A stretch of DNA of 59,184 bases from CAZVEE01 sp964625525. Lineage in GTDB: Bacteria > Pseudomonadota > Alphaproteobacteria > JAJFIK01. How positions within the stretch are numbered: position 1 is the first letter of the stretch; every line of letters begins with the position of its first letter. Made by a program: the position numbers and the translations under genes. The stretch lies in the NCBI GenBank assembly GCA_964625525.1, contig CAZVEE010000013.1:1-59184 (forward strand). Direction: 5' to 3'. The notes under the pieces are model-generated. The model did no database searches, had not been told where the DNA came from, and saw nothing but the letters and a program-made list of their open reading frames with translations. Below are positions 42,855 through 50,867 of this stretch, one piece after another.

Positions 42855-43601
42855 ATGACCCGGCTCAGCGTGAATCTGAACAAGGTCGCCTTACTGCGCA
42901 ATCAACGGGATATTGGCTATCCGGACGTGTTGGACGCGGCGCGGGTCGTGCTGGAAGCGGGCGCCGGCGGCATCACGGTGCATCCCCGCCCCGACGAACG
43001 GCATATCCGCCGCACCGATGTGCATGACTTGGCAGCCTTTCTGGCCACGCGCCCAGGTTTTGAATTCAATGTGGAAGGGTTTCCGACGGACGACTTTCTG
43101 GCCCTTGTGACCGATGTGGCGTGCGAGCAGGTGACCCTGGTGCCGGATGCGCCCGACCAGCGCACCTCCGATCACGGCTGGAACGCGCGCCTCCATGAAC
43201 CGGCCCTCCACGCCGCCATCACGCGGCTCAAGGCGGCGGGGCGGCGCGTTATCCTGTTCGCTGATCCCGAGCCGGACGTGGCCAAGGCGGTGCACGATCT
43301 GGGGGCGGACGGTATTGAGCTTTACACGGGCCCTTACGCTTTCGGCGTCGACGCGGGCCAGGACGGTGGCCTGCATGCCTATACGCAGACCGCCGCGCGG
43401 GCCCGGGATTTGGGGCTCACGGTCAATGCGGGGCATGACCTGAACCTGATCAATCTGCCCGGTTTTTTGGGCGCCATGCCCTGGTGCGCGGAAGTCTCCA
43501 TCGGCCATGCCATCACGGCCGACGCCCTGATGATGGGCTGGCGCGAGGCGGTCCGGCGCTATTTGGCGCTGTGCCGTGGCTCAGCGCCGACGCTGGTCTG
43601 A
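42855..43601 (+). CDS. pdxJ: Pyridoxine 5'-phosphate synthase, divergent clade
   Basis: 248 residues of a TIM barrel. It condenses 1-deoxyxylulose 5-phosphate with 3-amino-2-oxopropyl phosphate to make pyridoxine phosphate. The opening LSVNLNKVALLRNQRDIGYP and GITVHPRPDERHIR belong to the PdxJ branch with LSVNLNK, unlike the LSVNIDHVATLRN of most Proteobacteria. NVEGFP, LVPDAPDQRTSDHGW and NAGHDLNLINLP follow. AAAGGA lies before the ATG at 42855. It sits exactly where pdxJ stands in the alphaproteobacterial pyrE-pdxJ-acpS cluster, but on the opposite strand from its neighbours. Confidence 0.93.
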   Translation: MTRLSVNLNKVALLRNQRDIGYPDVLDAARVVLEAGAGGITVHPRPDERHIRRTDVHDLAAFLATRPGFEFNVEGFPTDDFLALVTDVACEQVTLVPDAPDQRTSDHGWNARLHEPALHAAITRLKAAGRRVILFADPEPDVAKAVHDLGADGIELYTGPYAFGVDAGQDGGLHAYTQTAARARDLGLTVNAGHDLNLINLPGFLGAMPWCAEVSIGHAITADALMMGWREAVRRYLALCRGSAPTLV

Positions 43602-43607
43602 CGCGCC

Positions 43608-44195
43608 TCACTGATGCAGATGCCGGCTGCCGGGTTTTTCGGGTGGCAGAGCCGCCAATTCGGGGGGCAATTCATCAGGCTTGTAGGCTGGAAAGGCGAC
43701 AGTCGCGAGCGAGATCAGCGGCGCCCCGATATCCGCGTTGCCGCCCGAGCGATCGACAATGCAGGCGCCACCCAGGATTTCCGCGCCGGTCGCACGAATC
43801 GCATCCAGGCATTCACGGGAGGATTTGCCCGTGGTGACGATGTCCTCTACCAGAATGATCCGCGTGCCGCCGGGGATATGAAAGCCCCGGCGCAGACGGA
43901 ATTCCCCTTCTTCACGTTCGGTGAAAATCGCATCAACGCCCAGATGCCGCGCGGTCTCGTACCCTGGAATAATGCCCCCTACGGCAGGGGACACCACCAG
44001 GTCCACTTGATCGGCGAAACGGTCGCGGATCTTCTGCGCAAGGGCTGCGCACAGGCGCGCGGACCGCGCCGGCGATTGAAACACCAGCGCCTTTTGCAAA
44101 AAGGCCGGGCTGTGCAAACCGGATGACAGAATGAAATGGCCTTCGAGCAAGGCCTGCGCGTCGCGAAACTCGTTGAGCACCTCGTCCGGCGTCAT
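43608..44195 (-). CDS. pyrE: Orotate phosphoribosyltransferase
   Basis: 195 residues. It joins orotate and PRPP to form OMP in pyrimidine synthesis. FILSSGLHSPAFLQKAL, the catalytic-loop region and the PRPP motif RIILVEDIVTTGKSS are present. I prefer the ATG at 44195 because GAGGGGG then has normal spacing; an ATG two codons earlier is too close to it. It converges with pdxJ after six bases. Confidence 0.95.
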   Translation of the reverse strand: MTPDEVLNEFRDAQALLEGHFILSSGLHSPAFLQKALVFQSPARSARLCAALAQKIRDRFADQVDLVVSPAVGGIIPGYETARHLGVDAIFTEREEGEFRLRRGFHIPGGTRIILVEDIVTTGKSSRECLDAIRATGAEILGGACIVDRSGGNADIGAPLISLATVAFPAYKPDELPPELAALPPEKPGSRHLHQ

Positions 44196-44228
44196 GCCCA
44201 TCCCCCTCTTTTGCCTGGTTCGTAATCT

Positions 44229-44267
44229 TGCCTGCTTCGCGCTCGTGCCTGCTTCGCGCTCTTGCCT
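44229..44267. repeat. 17-base tandem repeat between rel and pyrE
   Basis: The unit TGCCTGCTTCGCGCTCG occurs at 44229-44245, nearly again at 44246-44262, and begins a third time. A degenerate earlier copy starts near 44212. It fills most of the 93-base spacer between rel and pyrE. No function is evident. Confidence 0.7.
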
Positions 44268-44288
44268 ATTTAGCCATCCGCTTGCGGA

Positions 44289-46451
44289 TCAGCCACGCGC
44301 CCGCTCTACAGCCTCGACCAGCGCACTGGCCCGCAAGGCGGCCATAATCTGGGTGAGATGTTTCACGTCCTCCACCTCGATGTCGAGGAGGATTTCGAAA
44401 TAAAGCGGGTTGCGGGTGGTGATTTTCAGATTACTGATGTTCCCGCCATTACCCGCCACGATGGACGACAGCGCCCCCAAAGCCCCCGGCGCATGCTGGA
44501 GCAGCACGTCAAGCCGGCCTACCGGCACGTGGCCATCGTCGCTCGCTGCTTGCCAGGCAAGGTCCAGCCAGCGCTCAGGAGCATCCTGATACTGCTCCAA
44601 GGTCTCACAATCGATCGTGTGCACCATCACCCCTTCCCCGGCGCTCATGATGCCCACAATGCGATCCCCCGGAAGCGGGTGACAGCATTTGCCCAAATGC
44701 ACCGCCAACCCTGGAATGAGCCCTTTGATGGGCAGCGCCGCTGGCGTTTCGCTGTCGCGTTTTTCCGGAGCTTTCTTGCGCAGACGCGCCCGTCGGCCCT
44801 CAGGCGTTTCTTCAAGTTCAATCCCCGGATAGACCGCCTCCAGAACGACTTCAGGCAGGAGTTCCCCCTCGCCCACCGCCAGATAGACATCCTCTGGCGC
44901 GTCCCGCTTCAGCCGCTTCAGGGCGGTGGAGACCGCTTTGTCCGAGAATTCCTTTGTGTGCACCTCAAAGACGCGCTGGGTCATGCGCCGGCCGAGGCTG
45001 ACGAATTGATCGCGGCGCGCCTGGCGCACGAAGCGCCGGATGGCGGCGCGCGCCTTGCCCGTGACAACGAAACTTTCCCATTCCGACCGCGGCGTCTGGG
45101 CCTCGGAGCGAATGATCTCCACCATGTCGCCATTGTCGAGGCGAGTTCGCAGGGGCCGGTGATGGCCGTTGATGCGCGCGCCCACGCAAGTGTCGCCCAC
45201 ATCCGTGTGCACCGCATAGGCGAAATCCACCGGCGTGGCGCCACGCGGCAGCGCGATAAGATCGCCTTTAGGCGTGAAGCAGAACACCTGATCGAAGAAC
45301 AGCTCCAGCTTGGTGTTCTCCAGCAACTCTTCTGGGCCCGAGCCGTGCTCGATCATCTCCACCAGCTCACCAAGAGCGCGGAAGGCGCGGCTGTCTTCCC
45401 CGCCACCGCGCTTGGCGCCGTATTTGTACTGCCAATGGGCCGCCACGCCGCGTTCGGCCACCGCGTCCATCGCGGCAGTGCGGATTTGAATCTCGACCCG
45501 TTGTTTTTCCGGACCGATCACGGTGGTGTGGATGGAGCGATAGTCGTTGCGTTTGGGTGTCGAGATAAAATCCTTAAACCGTCCGGGCACGAACGGCCAT
45601 TTTATGTGGAAGGCCCCAAGCGCGCGGTAGCAGTCCTCGGGCGTCGCGGTAATGACGCGAAAGGCGAAAATATCCGCCAACTGCTCAAAGGAGATTTGCT
45701 TGCGCTCCATCTTGCGCCAGATGGAATAGGGTTTCTTGGCCCGCCCCCAGACGCGCGCCTCAATGCCGTGACGCTCCAGCTCATCTTCGAGCAATGTCGC
45801 CACGCGGGCGATCACATCGCCGGAGCGCGCCTCCAGATAGTCAAGCCGCTTGAGCACGGATTCCCGCGCCAGCGGATTGATTTGCTCAAACGCCATGTCC
45901 TCTAGCTCATCGCGCATGTCCTGCATGCCGATGACACCCGCAAGAGGGGCGTAGATGTCCATGGTTTCCTGGGCAATGCGCCGGCGCTTTTCGGGTTTCT
46001 GCACAAAATGCAGTGTGCGCATATTGTGCAGCCGGTCCGCGAGCTTGACGAGCAGCACCCGCACGTCCCGCGCCATGGCGACGAGCAGTTTGCGAAAATT
46101 CTCCGCTTGTTTGGTGCGCTCGGATGTCAGCTCCAAGCGCGTCAGCTTCGTCACCCCGTCCACCAGATCGGCGATGTCGGGGCCGAACTGTTCGGCGATG
46201 TCTTCGGTGGTGACGTCGGTGTCCTCGACCGTATCGTGTAGAAGCGCGGTGGCAATCGTGCGGGCGTCGAGTTTGAGATCGGTCAGGATTCCCGCCACTT
46301 CGACCGGGTGCGAAAAGTAAGGATCGCCGGAGGCGCGGGTCTGGGTGCCGTGCGCCTTGACCGCGAAGACATAGGCACGGTTCAAAAGCGCCTCGTCCGC
46401 TTCCGGATCATAGGCGCTCACCCGTTCCACAAGTTCATACTGTCTCAGCAT
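44289..46451 (-). CDS. rel: Bifunctional (p)ppGpp synthetase/hydrolase
   Basis: 720 residues, the single long RSH enzyme of Alphaproteobacteria, which makes and breaks the stringent-response alarmone. The hydrolase HD pair is His72-Asp73 in ALLHDTVEDTD. The synthetase domain has RNDYRSIHTTVIGP and EIQIRTAAMDAVAERGVAAHW, so both activities look intact. TGS (VFCFTPKGDLIALPRGATPVDFAYAVHT) and a C-terminal ACT domain follow. It lies between rpoZ and pyrE on the same strand, the classical order. Confidence 0.96.
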   Translation of the reverse strand: MLRQYELVERVSAYDPEADEALLNRAYVFAVKAHGTQTRASGDPYFSHPVEVAGILTDLKLDARTIATALLHDTVEDTDVTTEDIAEQFGPDIADLVDGVTKLTRLELTSERTKQAENFRKLLVAMARDVRVLLVKLADRLHNMRTLHFVQKPEKRRRIAQETMDIYAPLAGVIGMQDMRDELEDMAFEQINPLARESVLKRLDYLEARSGDVIARVATLLEDELERHGIEARVWGRAKKPYSIWRKMERKQISFEQLADIFAFRVITATPEDCYRALGAFHIKWPFVPGRFKDFISTPKRNDYRSIHTTVIGPEKQRVEIQIRTAAMDAVAERGVAAHWQYKYGAKRGGGEDSRAFRALGELVEMIEHGSGPEELLENTKLELFFDQVFCFTPKGDLIALPRGATPVDFAYAVHTDVGDTCVGARINGHHRPLRTRLDNGDMVEIIRSEAQTPRSEWESFVVTGKARAAIRRFVRQARRDQFVSLGRRMTQRVFEVHTKEFSDKAVSTALKRLKRDAPEDVYLAVGEGELLPEVVLEAVYPGIELEETPEGRRARLRKKAPEKRDSETPAALPIKGLIPGLAVHLGKCCHPLPGDRIVGIMSAGEGVMVHTIDCETLEQYQDAPERWLDLAWQAASDDGHVPVGRLDVLLQHAPGALGALSSIVAGNGGNISNLKITTRNPLYFEILLDIEVEDVKHLTQIMAALRASALVEAVERARG

Positions 46452-46502
46452 GGATGAGCGCCCCCGGAGCCGAGAGCGCCGTCGGTCAGGCGGGGGACGC
46501 GA

Positions 46503-46895
46503 TCAATATTCGGCGTGCTCGCTATCCTGGATGCTGGCGGACTCTGCACGGGACTGCGTCTCCTGTTGCATCGCCTTGAGGTACTGTTCCTCGGTCATGG
46601 GAATAGCCTCGGGCTGGTCCGGGGTCGCGGCGACCTGCGGCACGGTTTCCTGCTCCGGCTCGTCCACTTCCACATGGCGCTGCATGGAGTGGATGAGATC
46701 TTCGCGCAGGTCCCCGGCCTTGATGGTTTCCTCGGCGATCTCGCGAAGCGCCACGACCGGGTTCTTATCGTTGTCGCGCTCCACGGTGATCATTTCACCG
46801 GCGGACACGGCCCGCGCCCGACGGGCGGCGAGCAACACGAGTTCAAAGCGATTCTCGACCTTGTCGATGCAATCCTCGACGGTGACGCGAGCCAT
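46503..46895 (-). CDS. rpoZ: RNA polymerase omega subunit
   Basis: 130 residues. MARVTVEDCIDKVENRFELVLLAARRAR is the canonical N-terminus; the core ends about residue 70 and is followed by an acidic tail (VDEPEQETVPQVAATPDQPE) as in many Alphaproteobacteria. Omega helps fold RNA polymerase and forms part of the ppGpp site, which fits the position just upstream of rel. Confidence 0.96.
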   Translation of the reverse strand: MARVTVEDCIDKVENRFELVLLAARRARAVSAGEMITVERDNDKNPVVALREIAEETIKAGDLREDLIHSMQRHVEVDEPEQETVPQVAATPDQPEAIPMTEEQYLKAMQQETQSRAESASIQDSEHAEY

Positions 46896-46973
46896 TCAGC
46901 TTCTCCTGATGGGGTGTGAACCCATGCACATACTAATCCGCGCAGCGGTTGACAAGCTCTGAAACAGCAGATC

Positions 46974-47522
46974 TCACGGCCAAGGCCCGTCCAGCGGCGT
47001 ACAGTCCTGGCCCGGAGGCACCGCCTGGAGCAACGCCTCCAGATCCGCGCCGGTCACGGGATGACGCCAATCCGGCGCCACATCGCGCAACGGCAGCAAC
47101 ACAAACAACCGATCCTGAAGACGCGGATGCGGCAGAATCAACGGCACAGCGCGGGCCGGGGCGCCGGGTTGCGGCGGCCCTTGATCAGCTCCCATCACGC
47201 GCCCGTCGTAATCGATGAGATCCAGGTCAAGAGTGCGCGCCTCCCAGCGTTCCCGCCGTTGCCGACCCAGGTCGGCTTCGATTCGGTGCAGAACCCTTAA
47301 AAGACCAACCGGATCTCCCTGTTTCATTGGACATGACACTGTCACGACAGCATTGCGAAACTCGGGTTGCCCAGAAGGCGGCACCGGCGCCGAGCGATAA
47401 AGCCGCGACTGGCCCGTCACTGTCAGGCCGGCCGCGCTCAAGCACCGGACCGCTTGGCCGAGCGTTTGGGCCGGAGATCCCGCCGGTCCTGGCAGATTGG
47501 CCCCGAGCGCGACGATGATCAT
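46974..47522 (-). CDS. folK: 2-amino-4-hydroxy-6-hydroxymethyldihydropteridine diphosphokinase
   Basis: 182 residues. It pyrophosphorylates the pterin precursor of folate. MIIVALGANLPGPAGSPAQT, SRLYRSAPVPPSGQPEFRNAVV and the diagnostic RRERWEARTLDLDLIDYDG with HPRLQDRLFVLLPL are all present. It is slightly longer than E. coli FolK owing to a proline/glycine insert near residues 105-125. It precedes rpoZ on the same strand. Confidence 0.95.
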   Translation of the reverse strand: MIIVALGANLPGPAGSPAQTLGQAVRCLSAAGLTVTGQSRLYRSAPVPPSGQPEFRNAVVTVSCPMKQGDPVGLLRVLHRIEADLGRQRRERWEARTLDLDLIDYDGRVMGADQGPPQPGAPARAVPLILPHPRLQDRLFVLLPLRDVAPDWRHPVTGADLEALLQAVPPGQDCTPLDGPWP

Positions 47523-47935
47523 ACGCTAAAGCCTTTCCGCGCTGGCGCCTGCGGCAGAAACCCGGTATGACACCGCAATCGGCGAGAGGTCCTACAAATG
47601 ATCGCCATATGCGTGTTAACGCTCCTGATGTACTGCTCTCTCTATGCGCTTGTATGTCGCAATACGCCGCCAGATGGTCGATGACACTTTGCCGCTTTTA
47701 CAACTATCGAACTGTTGAACAGGGTATTGATCTCTAGGTTTCGTCATAGGAATGTCATATCGATAGATCTCATTGTGTATGCCTCTGCGTTGTTTGCCCT
47801 GTTTCCGCCCTCGCGCCACCTCAGTCATCGGCCACTTTCCAAGACGTCATAGCGCACCGTCGTGCCTCAGCACGGTTTCGTTAATCCCTTTTCTGGGACT
47901 TCGACACTCTCATCATTGAAGGATACCCAACGCCA
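47523..47935. other. Divergent intergenic region between folK and the NYN gene
   Basis: A 413-base spacer that is visibly more AT-rich than its surroundings. It must carry promoters in both directions. A minus-strand frame at 47616-47828 is open for 70 codons but has no recognisable features. I cannot exclude a small RNA here; no clear hairpin-plus-T terminator is visible. Confidence 0.4.
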
Positions 47936-48601
47936 ATGCTTTATAAGAACGAAAAGATCGCGCTGTTCATTGACGGTTCTAATCTTTATGCCGCTGCGCG
48001 TGCCTTGAACTTCGATATCGACTATAAGCGCCTTCTGGAAACCTTTCGTGAAAAAGGTCAGTTGATCCGCGCCTTCTATTACACGGCGCTGGTGGAAGAT
48101 CAGGAATATTCCCCCATCCGCCCGCTCGTGGACTGGCTCGACTATAACGGCTACACCCTGGTGACAAAGCCCACCAAGGAGTTCACGGACGCGCAAGGCC
48201 GACGCAAGATCAAAGGCAATATGGACATCGAGCTCGCCATCGATGTCATGGAAATCGCGGATTGTGTCGATCACATCATCCTGTTCTCGGGCGACGGCGA
48301 CTTCCGGCGCCTGGCGGAAGCGGTGCAACGGCGCGGCAAGCGCTTCTCGGTGGTCTCCACAGTGAAGTCCCAGCCGCCGATGTTGGCCGATGAGCTGCGC
48401 CGCCAAGCGGATGTGTTCATCGAACTGCAAGAGCTGGCCTCGGAAATCAGCCGCGTCCACTCCGGGCGTCCTCCCGAAAACCGGCGCCCCCGTCAGGCGG
48501 CAACGGAACCGGAGGACGATTTCGAGGAGTATGATGACGACGATGACGATGACTATGATGATGACGAGGATGGCCTGCCTGATACGGCACCGCGTCCCTG
48601 A
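47936..48601 (+). CDS. NYN domain (LabA/DUF88) putative ribonuclease with acidic tail
   Basis: 221 residues. PIN-like NYN fold: Asp13 in ALFIDGSNLYAAARAL, GNMDIELAIDVMEIA and ILFSGDGDFRRLAEAV supply the acidic metal-binding residues expected for a nuclease. Family members act on RNA in several bacteria. The final 40 residues are disordered and acidic (EEYDDDDDDDYDDDEDG). The family's place beside folK and smpB is conserved in Alphaproteobacteria. The uracil-DNA glycosylase gene follows after 12 bases. Confidence 0.9.
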   Translation: MLYKNEKIALFIDGSNLYAAARALNFDIDYKRLLETFREKGQLIRAFYYTALVEDQEYSPIRPLVDWLDYNGYTLVTKPTKEFTDAQGRRKIKGNMDIELAIDVMEIADCVDHIILFSGDGDFRRLAEAVQRRGKRFSVVSTVKSQPPMLADELRRQADVFIELQELASEISRVHSGRPPENRRPRQAATEPEDDFEEYDDDDDDDYDDDEDGLPDTAPRP

Positions 48602-48613
48602 TCCATTCGCCTC

Positions 48614-49267
48614 ATGACGGGCACCCCGCCGGAAGCCCCTCTCGACTGCGCACTCTGCCCGCGCCTGGTCGAGTATCGTGATGCAAACCAGGCGGCCGAG
48701 CCCGCCTGGTTTAACGCGCCCGTACCCTCATTCGGGGAAGACGGCGCATGGCTGCTTATTGTTGGCTTGGCGCCGGGCGTCACAGGGGCAAACCGCACGG
48801 GTCGTCCGTTCACGGGCGATTTCGCCGGCGATCTGCTCTACGGGACCCTGCTTAAATATGGTCTGGCCCATGGCCAGTATGCAGCCCGGCCCGATGACGG
48901 GCTGGCGCTTGAGGGCTGCATGATCACCAATGCGGTGCGCTGCGTTCCGCCGCAGAACAAGCCCACCGGACCAGAAATCCGTCAGTGCCGCCCGTTTCTG
49001 GTGGCGCGGATGGCGGCGCTCCCTAGGCTCAGCTCGGCCATTGCCCTGGGGCGGATCGCCCATGACAGTGTCGTGGCCGCTTGTGGCGCAAAGCTCAGCC
49101 AACACCCATTTGGCCATAATGCGGTGCACAGGCTCACCCTGCCCGACGGTCGTGCCCTGCGGCTCCACGACAGCTATCACTGCTCGCGTTACAACACGAA
49201 TACGGGACGGCTGACGGAACCGATGTTCCATGCGGTGTTCGAGGCCGCGCTCGCGGCACGCGGATAA
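48614..49267 (+). CDS. Uracil-DNA glycosylase, family 5 (UdgB-like), iron-sulfur
   Basis: 217 residues. Removes uracil and other deaminated bases from DNA. VGLAPGVTGANRTGRPFTGDFAGDLLY is the substrate-pocket motif, with Ala-Pro-Gly where family 4 has Glu-Ala-Pro-Gly, as in family 5. Four cysteines for an iron-sulfur cluster are in place: Cys12, Cys15, Cys110 and Cys125. HDSYHCSRYNTNTGRLT is the C-terminal motif with the His. It is closely behind the NYN gene, so a shared transcript is likely. Confidence 0.9.
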   Translation: MTGTPPEAPLDCALCPRLVEYRDANQAAEPAWFNAPVPSFGEDGAWLLIVGLAPGVTGANRTGRPFTGDFAGDLLYGTLLKYGLAHGQYAARPDDGLALEGCMITNAVRCVPPQNKPTGPEIRQCRPFLVARMAALPRLSSAIALGRIAHDSVVAACGAKLSQHPFGHNAVHRLTLPDGRALRLHDSYHCSRYNTNTGRLTEPMFHAVFEAALAARG

Positions 49268-49274
49268 TCCGCAG

Positions 49275-49748
49275 TCAGCCTTTGTCGCGTAAAAGCCGCT
49301 GTTTCTCGCGGTTCCAGTCGCGCTTTTTCTCGGTCTCGCGCTTGTCATGGGCTTGTTTGCCCTTGGCCAGACCCAGCTCCAGCTTGGCGCGATTGTCCGC
49401 GTTGAAATACAGTTTCAACGGCACGATCGTCATGCCGCCCCGCGCGACCTCCTGGCCCCATTTGGCAATCTCGCGCCGGTGCATGAGCAGTTTGCGCGGG
49501 CGCCGTGGCTCGTGGTTCTGGCGATTGCCAAACTCATATTCGGGGATATAGGCGTTGATGAGCATCAGCTCGCCGTCTTCGACAGCCGCATAGGATTCCG
49601 CGATATTGGCATGGCCATCGCGCAGGGATTTGACTTCTGTCCCCTGTAACTGGAGGCCCGCTTCCAGCGTATCCAGAATGGTGTAGTTGTGGCGCGCCTT
49701 ACGGTTCTCCGCCACCATACGGTGGACACTTGATGCCTTGGTGGCCAT
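49275..49748 (-). CDS. smpB: SsrA-binding protein SmpB
   Basis: 157 residues. It brings tmRNA to stalled ribosomes. AENRKARHNYTILDTLEAGLQLQGTEVKSLR is the N-terminal core and IAKWGQEVARGGMTIVPLKLYF and the basic C-terminal tail (KRETEKKRDWNREKQRLLRDKG) complete it. The gene starts four bases after the dapA stop on the same strand. The tmRNA gene itself is not in the window as far as I can see. Confidence 0.96.
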   Translation of the reverse strand: MATKASSVHRMVAENRKARHNYTILDTLEAGLQLQGTEVKSLRDGHANIAESYAAVEDGELMLINAYIPEYEFGNRQNHEPRRPRKLLMHRREIAKWGQEVARGGMTIVPLKLYFNADNRAKLELGLAKGKQAHDKRETEKKRDWNREKQRLLRDKG

Positions 49749-49751
49749 GGC

Positions 49752-50660
49752 TCAGCGCCCTAGCAACGGTTGCAGACCCGCATGCACCATGGCGCCATCA
49801 ATCGCCTCGCGCACCGCGCGCCCGGCCGGTACCAGCGGCAGGCGCATTTCATCTCGGCACAGACCAAGGCGACTGAGCGCGTATTTCGCACCCTCCGGGC
49901 TCGGCTCCAGGAACAGCGCGTCATGAAGCGGGATCAGCCGGTCTTGCCAGGAGCGTGCAGCGCCCATGTCCCCCGCAAGCGAGGCCTCCTGAAGCGCGGC
50001 ACATTCGCGCGGGGCCACATTGGCGGTGACCGAAACACAGCCGTGGCCGCCATGGGCATTGAAGCCGAGCGCACTGGCGTCTTCGCCCGACAATTGGACG
50101 AAGTCTCCGCCCACCAGCGCGCGCAGCCGATCCACCCGCGCCACATCGCCGCTGGCGTCTTTAACGCCGACAATGCGCGGCAGCTCGGCCAGGCGGGCCA
50201 GCGTGTCGACGCGCAGATCCACATTCGTCCGCCCGGGGACATTATAGGTGATGAGCGGCAGATCCGTCGCATCATGGACGGCTTGGAAATGGGCCAGCAG
50301 GCCCGTTTGATCGGGCTTGTTATAGAAGGGCGTGACCACCAGGGCCGCATCCGCACCCAGGGTCTTGGCCTCTTTCGTCAAACTGATCGCGGCGGCAGTG
50401 TCGTTGGAGCCGGTGCCCGCCATCACCGGCACGCGCCCGCCGGCCTCTTCCACACACGCGCGCACCACATCGCGCCACTCGTCATGGGACAGGGTCGGCG
50501 TTTCCCCTGTGGTGCCGCAGGGCACGAGGCCGTGCGTGCCGTTATCCAAATGCCAGCGCACCAGCGCCCGAAAGGCGCTTAGATCCACATCCCCATCACT
50601 GAACGGGGTTACCAGCGCGCAGATGGAGCCACGCAGCGTGGCAATATCGAGGTCGGCCAT
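49752..50660 (-). CDS. dapA: 4-hydroxy-tetrahydrodipicolinate synthase
   Basis: 302 residues. First step of the lysine/diaminopimelate branch. GTTGETPTLSHDEW binds pyruvate; the Schiff-base Lys is in IVGVKDASGDV and the proton-relay Tyr in ITYNVPGRTNVD. I choose the ATG at 50660 because AAGGA then stands eight bases upstream; the ATG three codons earlier would sit directly against it. It lies in front of smpB, and divergent from slt. Confidence 0.95.
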   Translation of the reverse strand: MADLDIATLRGSICALVTPFSDGDVDLSAFRALVRWHLDNGTHGLVPCGTTGETPTLSHDEWRDVVRACVEEAGGRVPVMAGTGSNDTAAAISLTKEAKTLGADAALVVTPFYNKPDQTGLLAHFQAVHDATDLPLITYNVPGRTNVDLRVDTLARLAELPRIVGVKDASGDVARVDRLRALVGGDFVQLSGEDASALGFNAHGGHGCVSVTANVAPRECAALQEASLAGDMGAARSWQDRLIPLHDALFLEPSPEGAKYALSRLGLCRDEMRLPLVPAGRAVREAIDGAMVHAGLQPLLGR

Positions 50661-50867
50661 TGTCTTCATCCTTATTCCCGCCCACTGGGATAGATAGCCT
50701 CTTCGCTTGCGCCCGCCAAGCGCCAGGGCTGAGGGGCCCACGCCGCCGAGCACGCTGGCGATAGAGGGGCAAAGCAGGTAGTATTTGTGTGCCGGAATGA
50801 GTCGGCGGGGGACACAAAATGGTGTGAGGCGCGGCGGGACGTTGGTCCCCTCGCGGCAGGGAGACAT

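Noticed and set aside
44358..45905. A 515-codon plus-strand frame over rel
   Set aside because: Mirror frame of the (p)ppGpp synthetase/hydrolase gene; no domain or ribosome site.
47616..47828. A 70-codon minus-strand frame between folK and the NYN gene
   Set aside because: Has a passable ribosome site but no recognisable features, and lies in a divergent promoter region; too weak to call.
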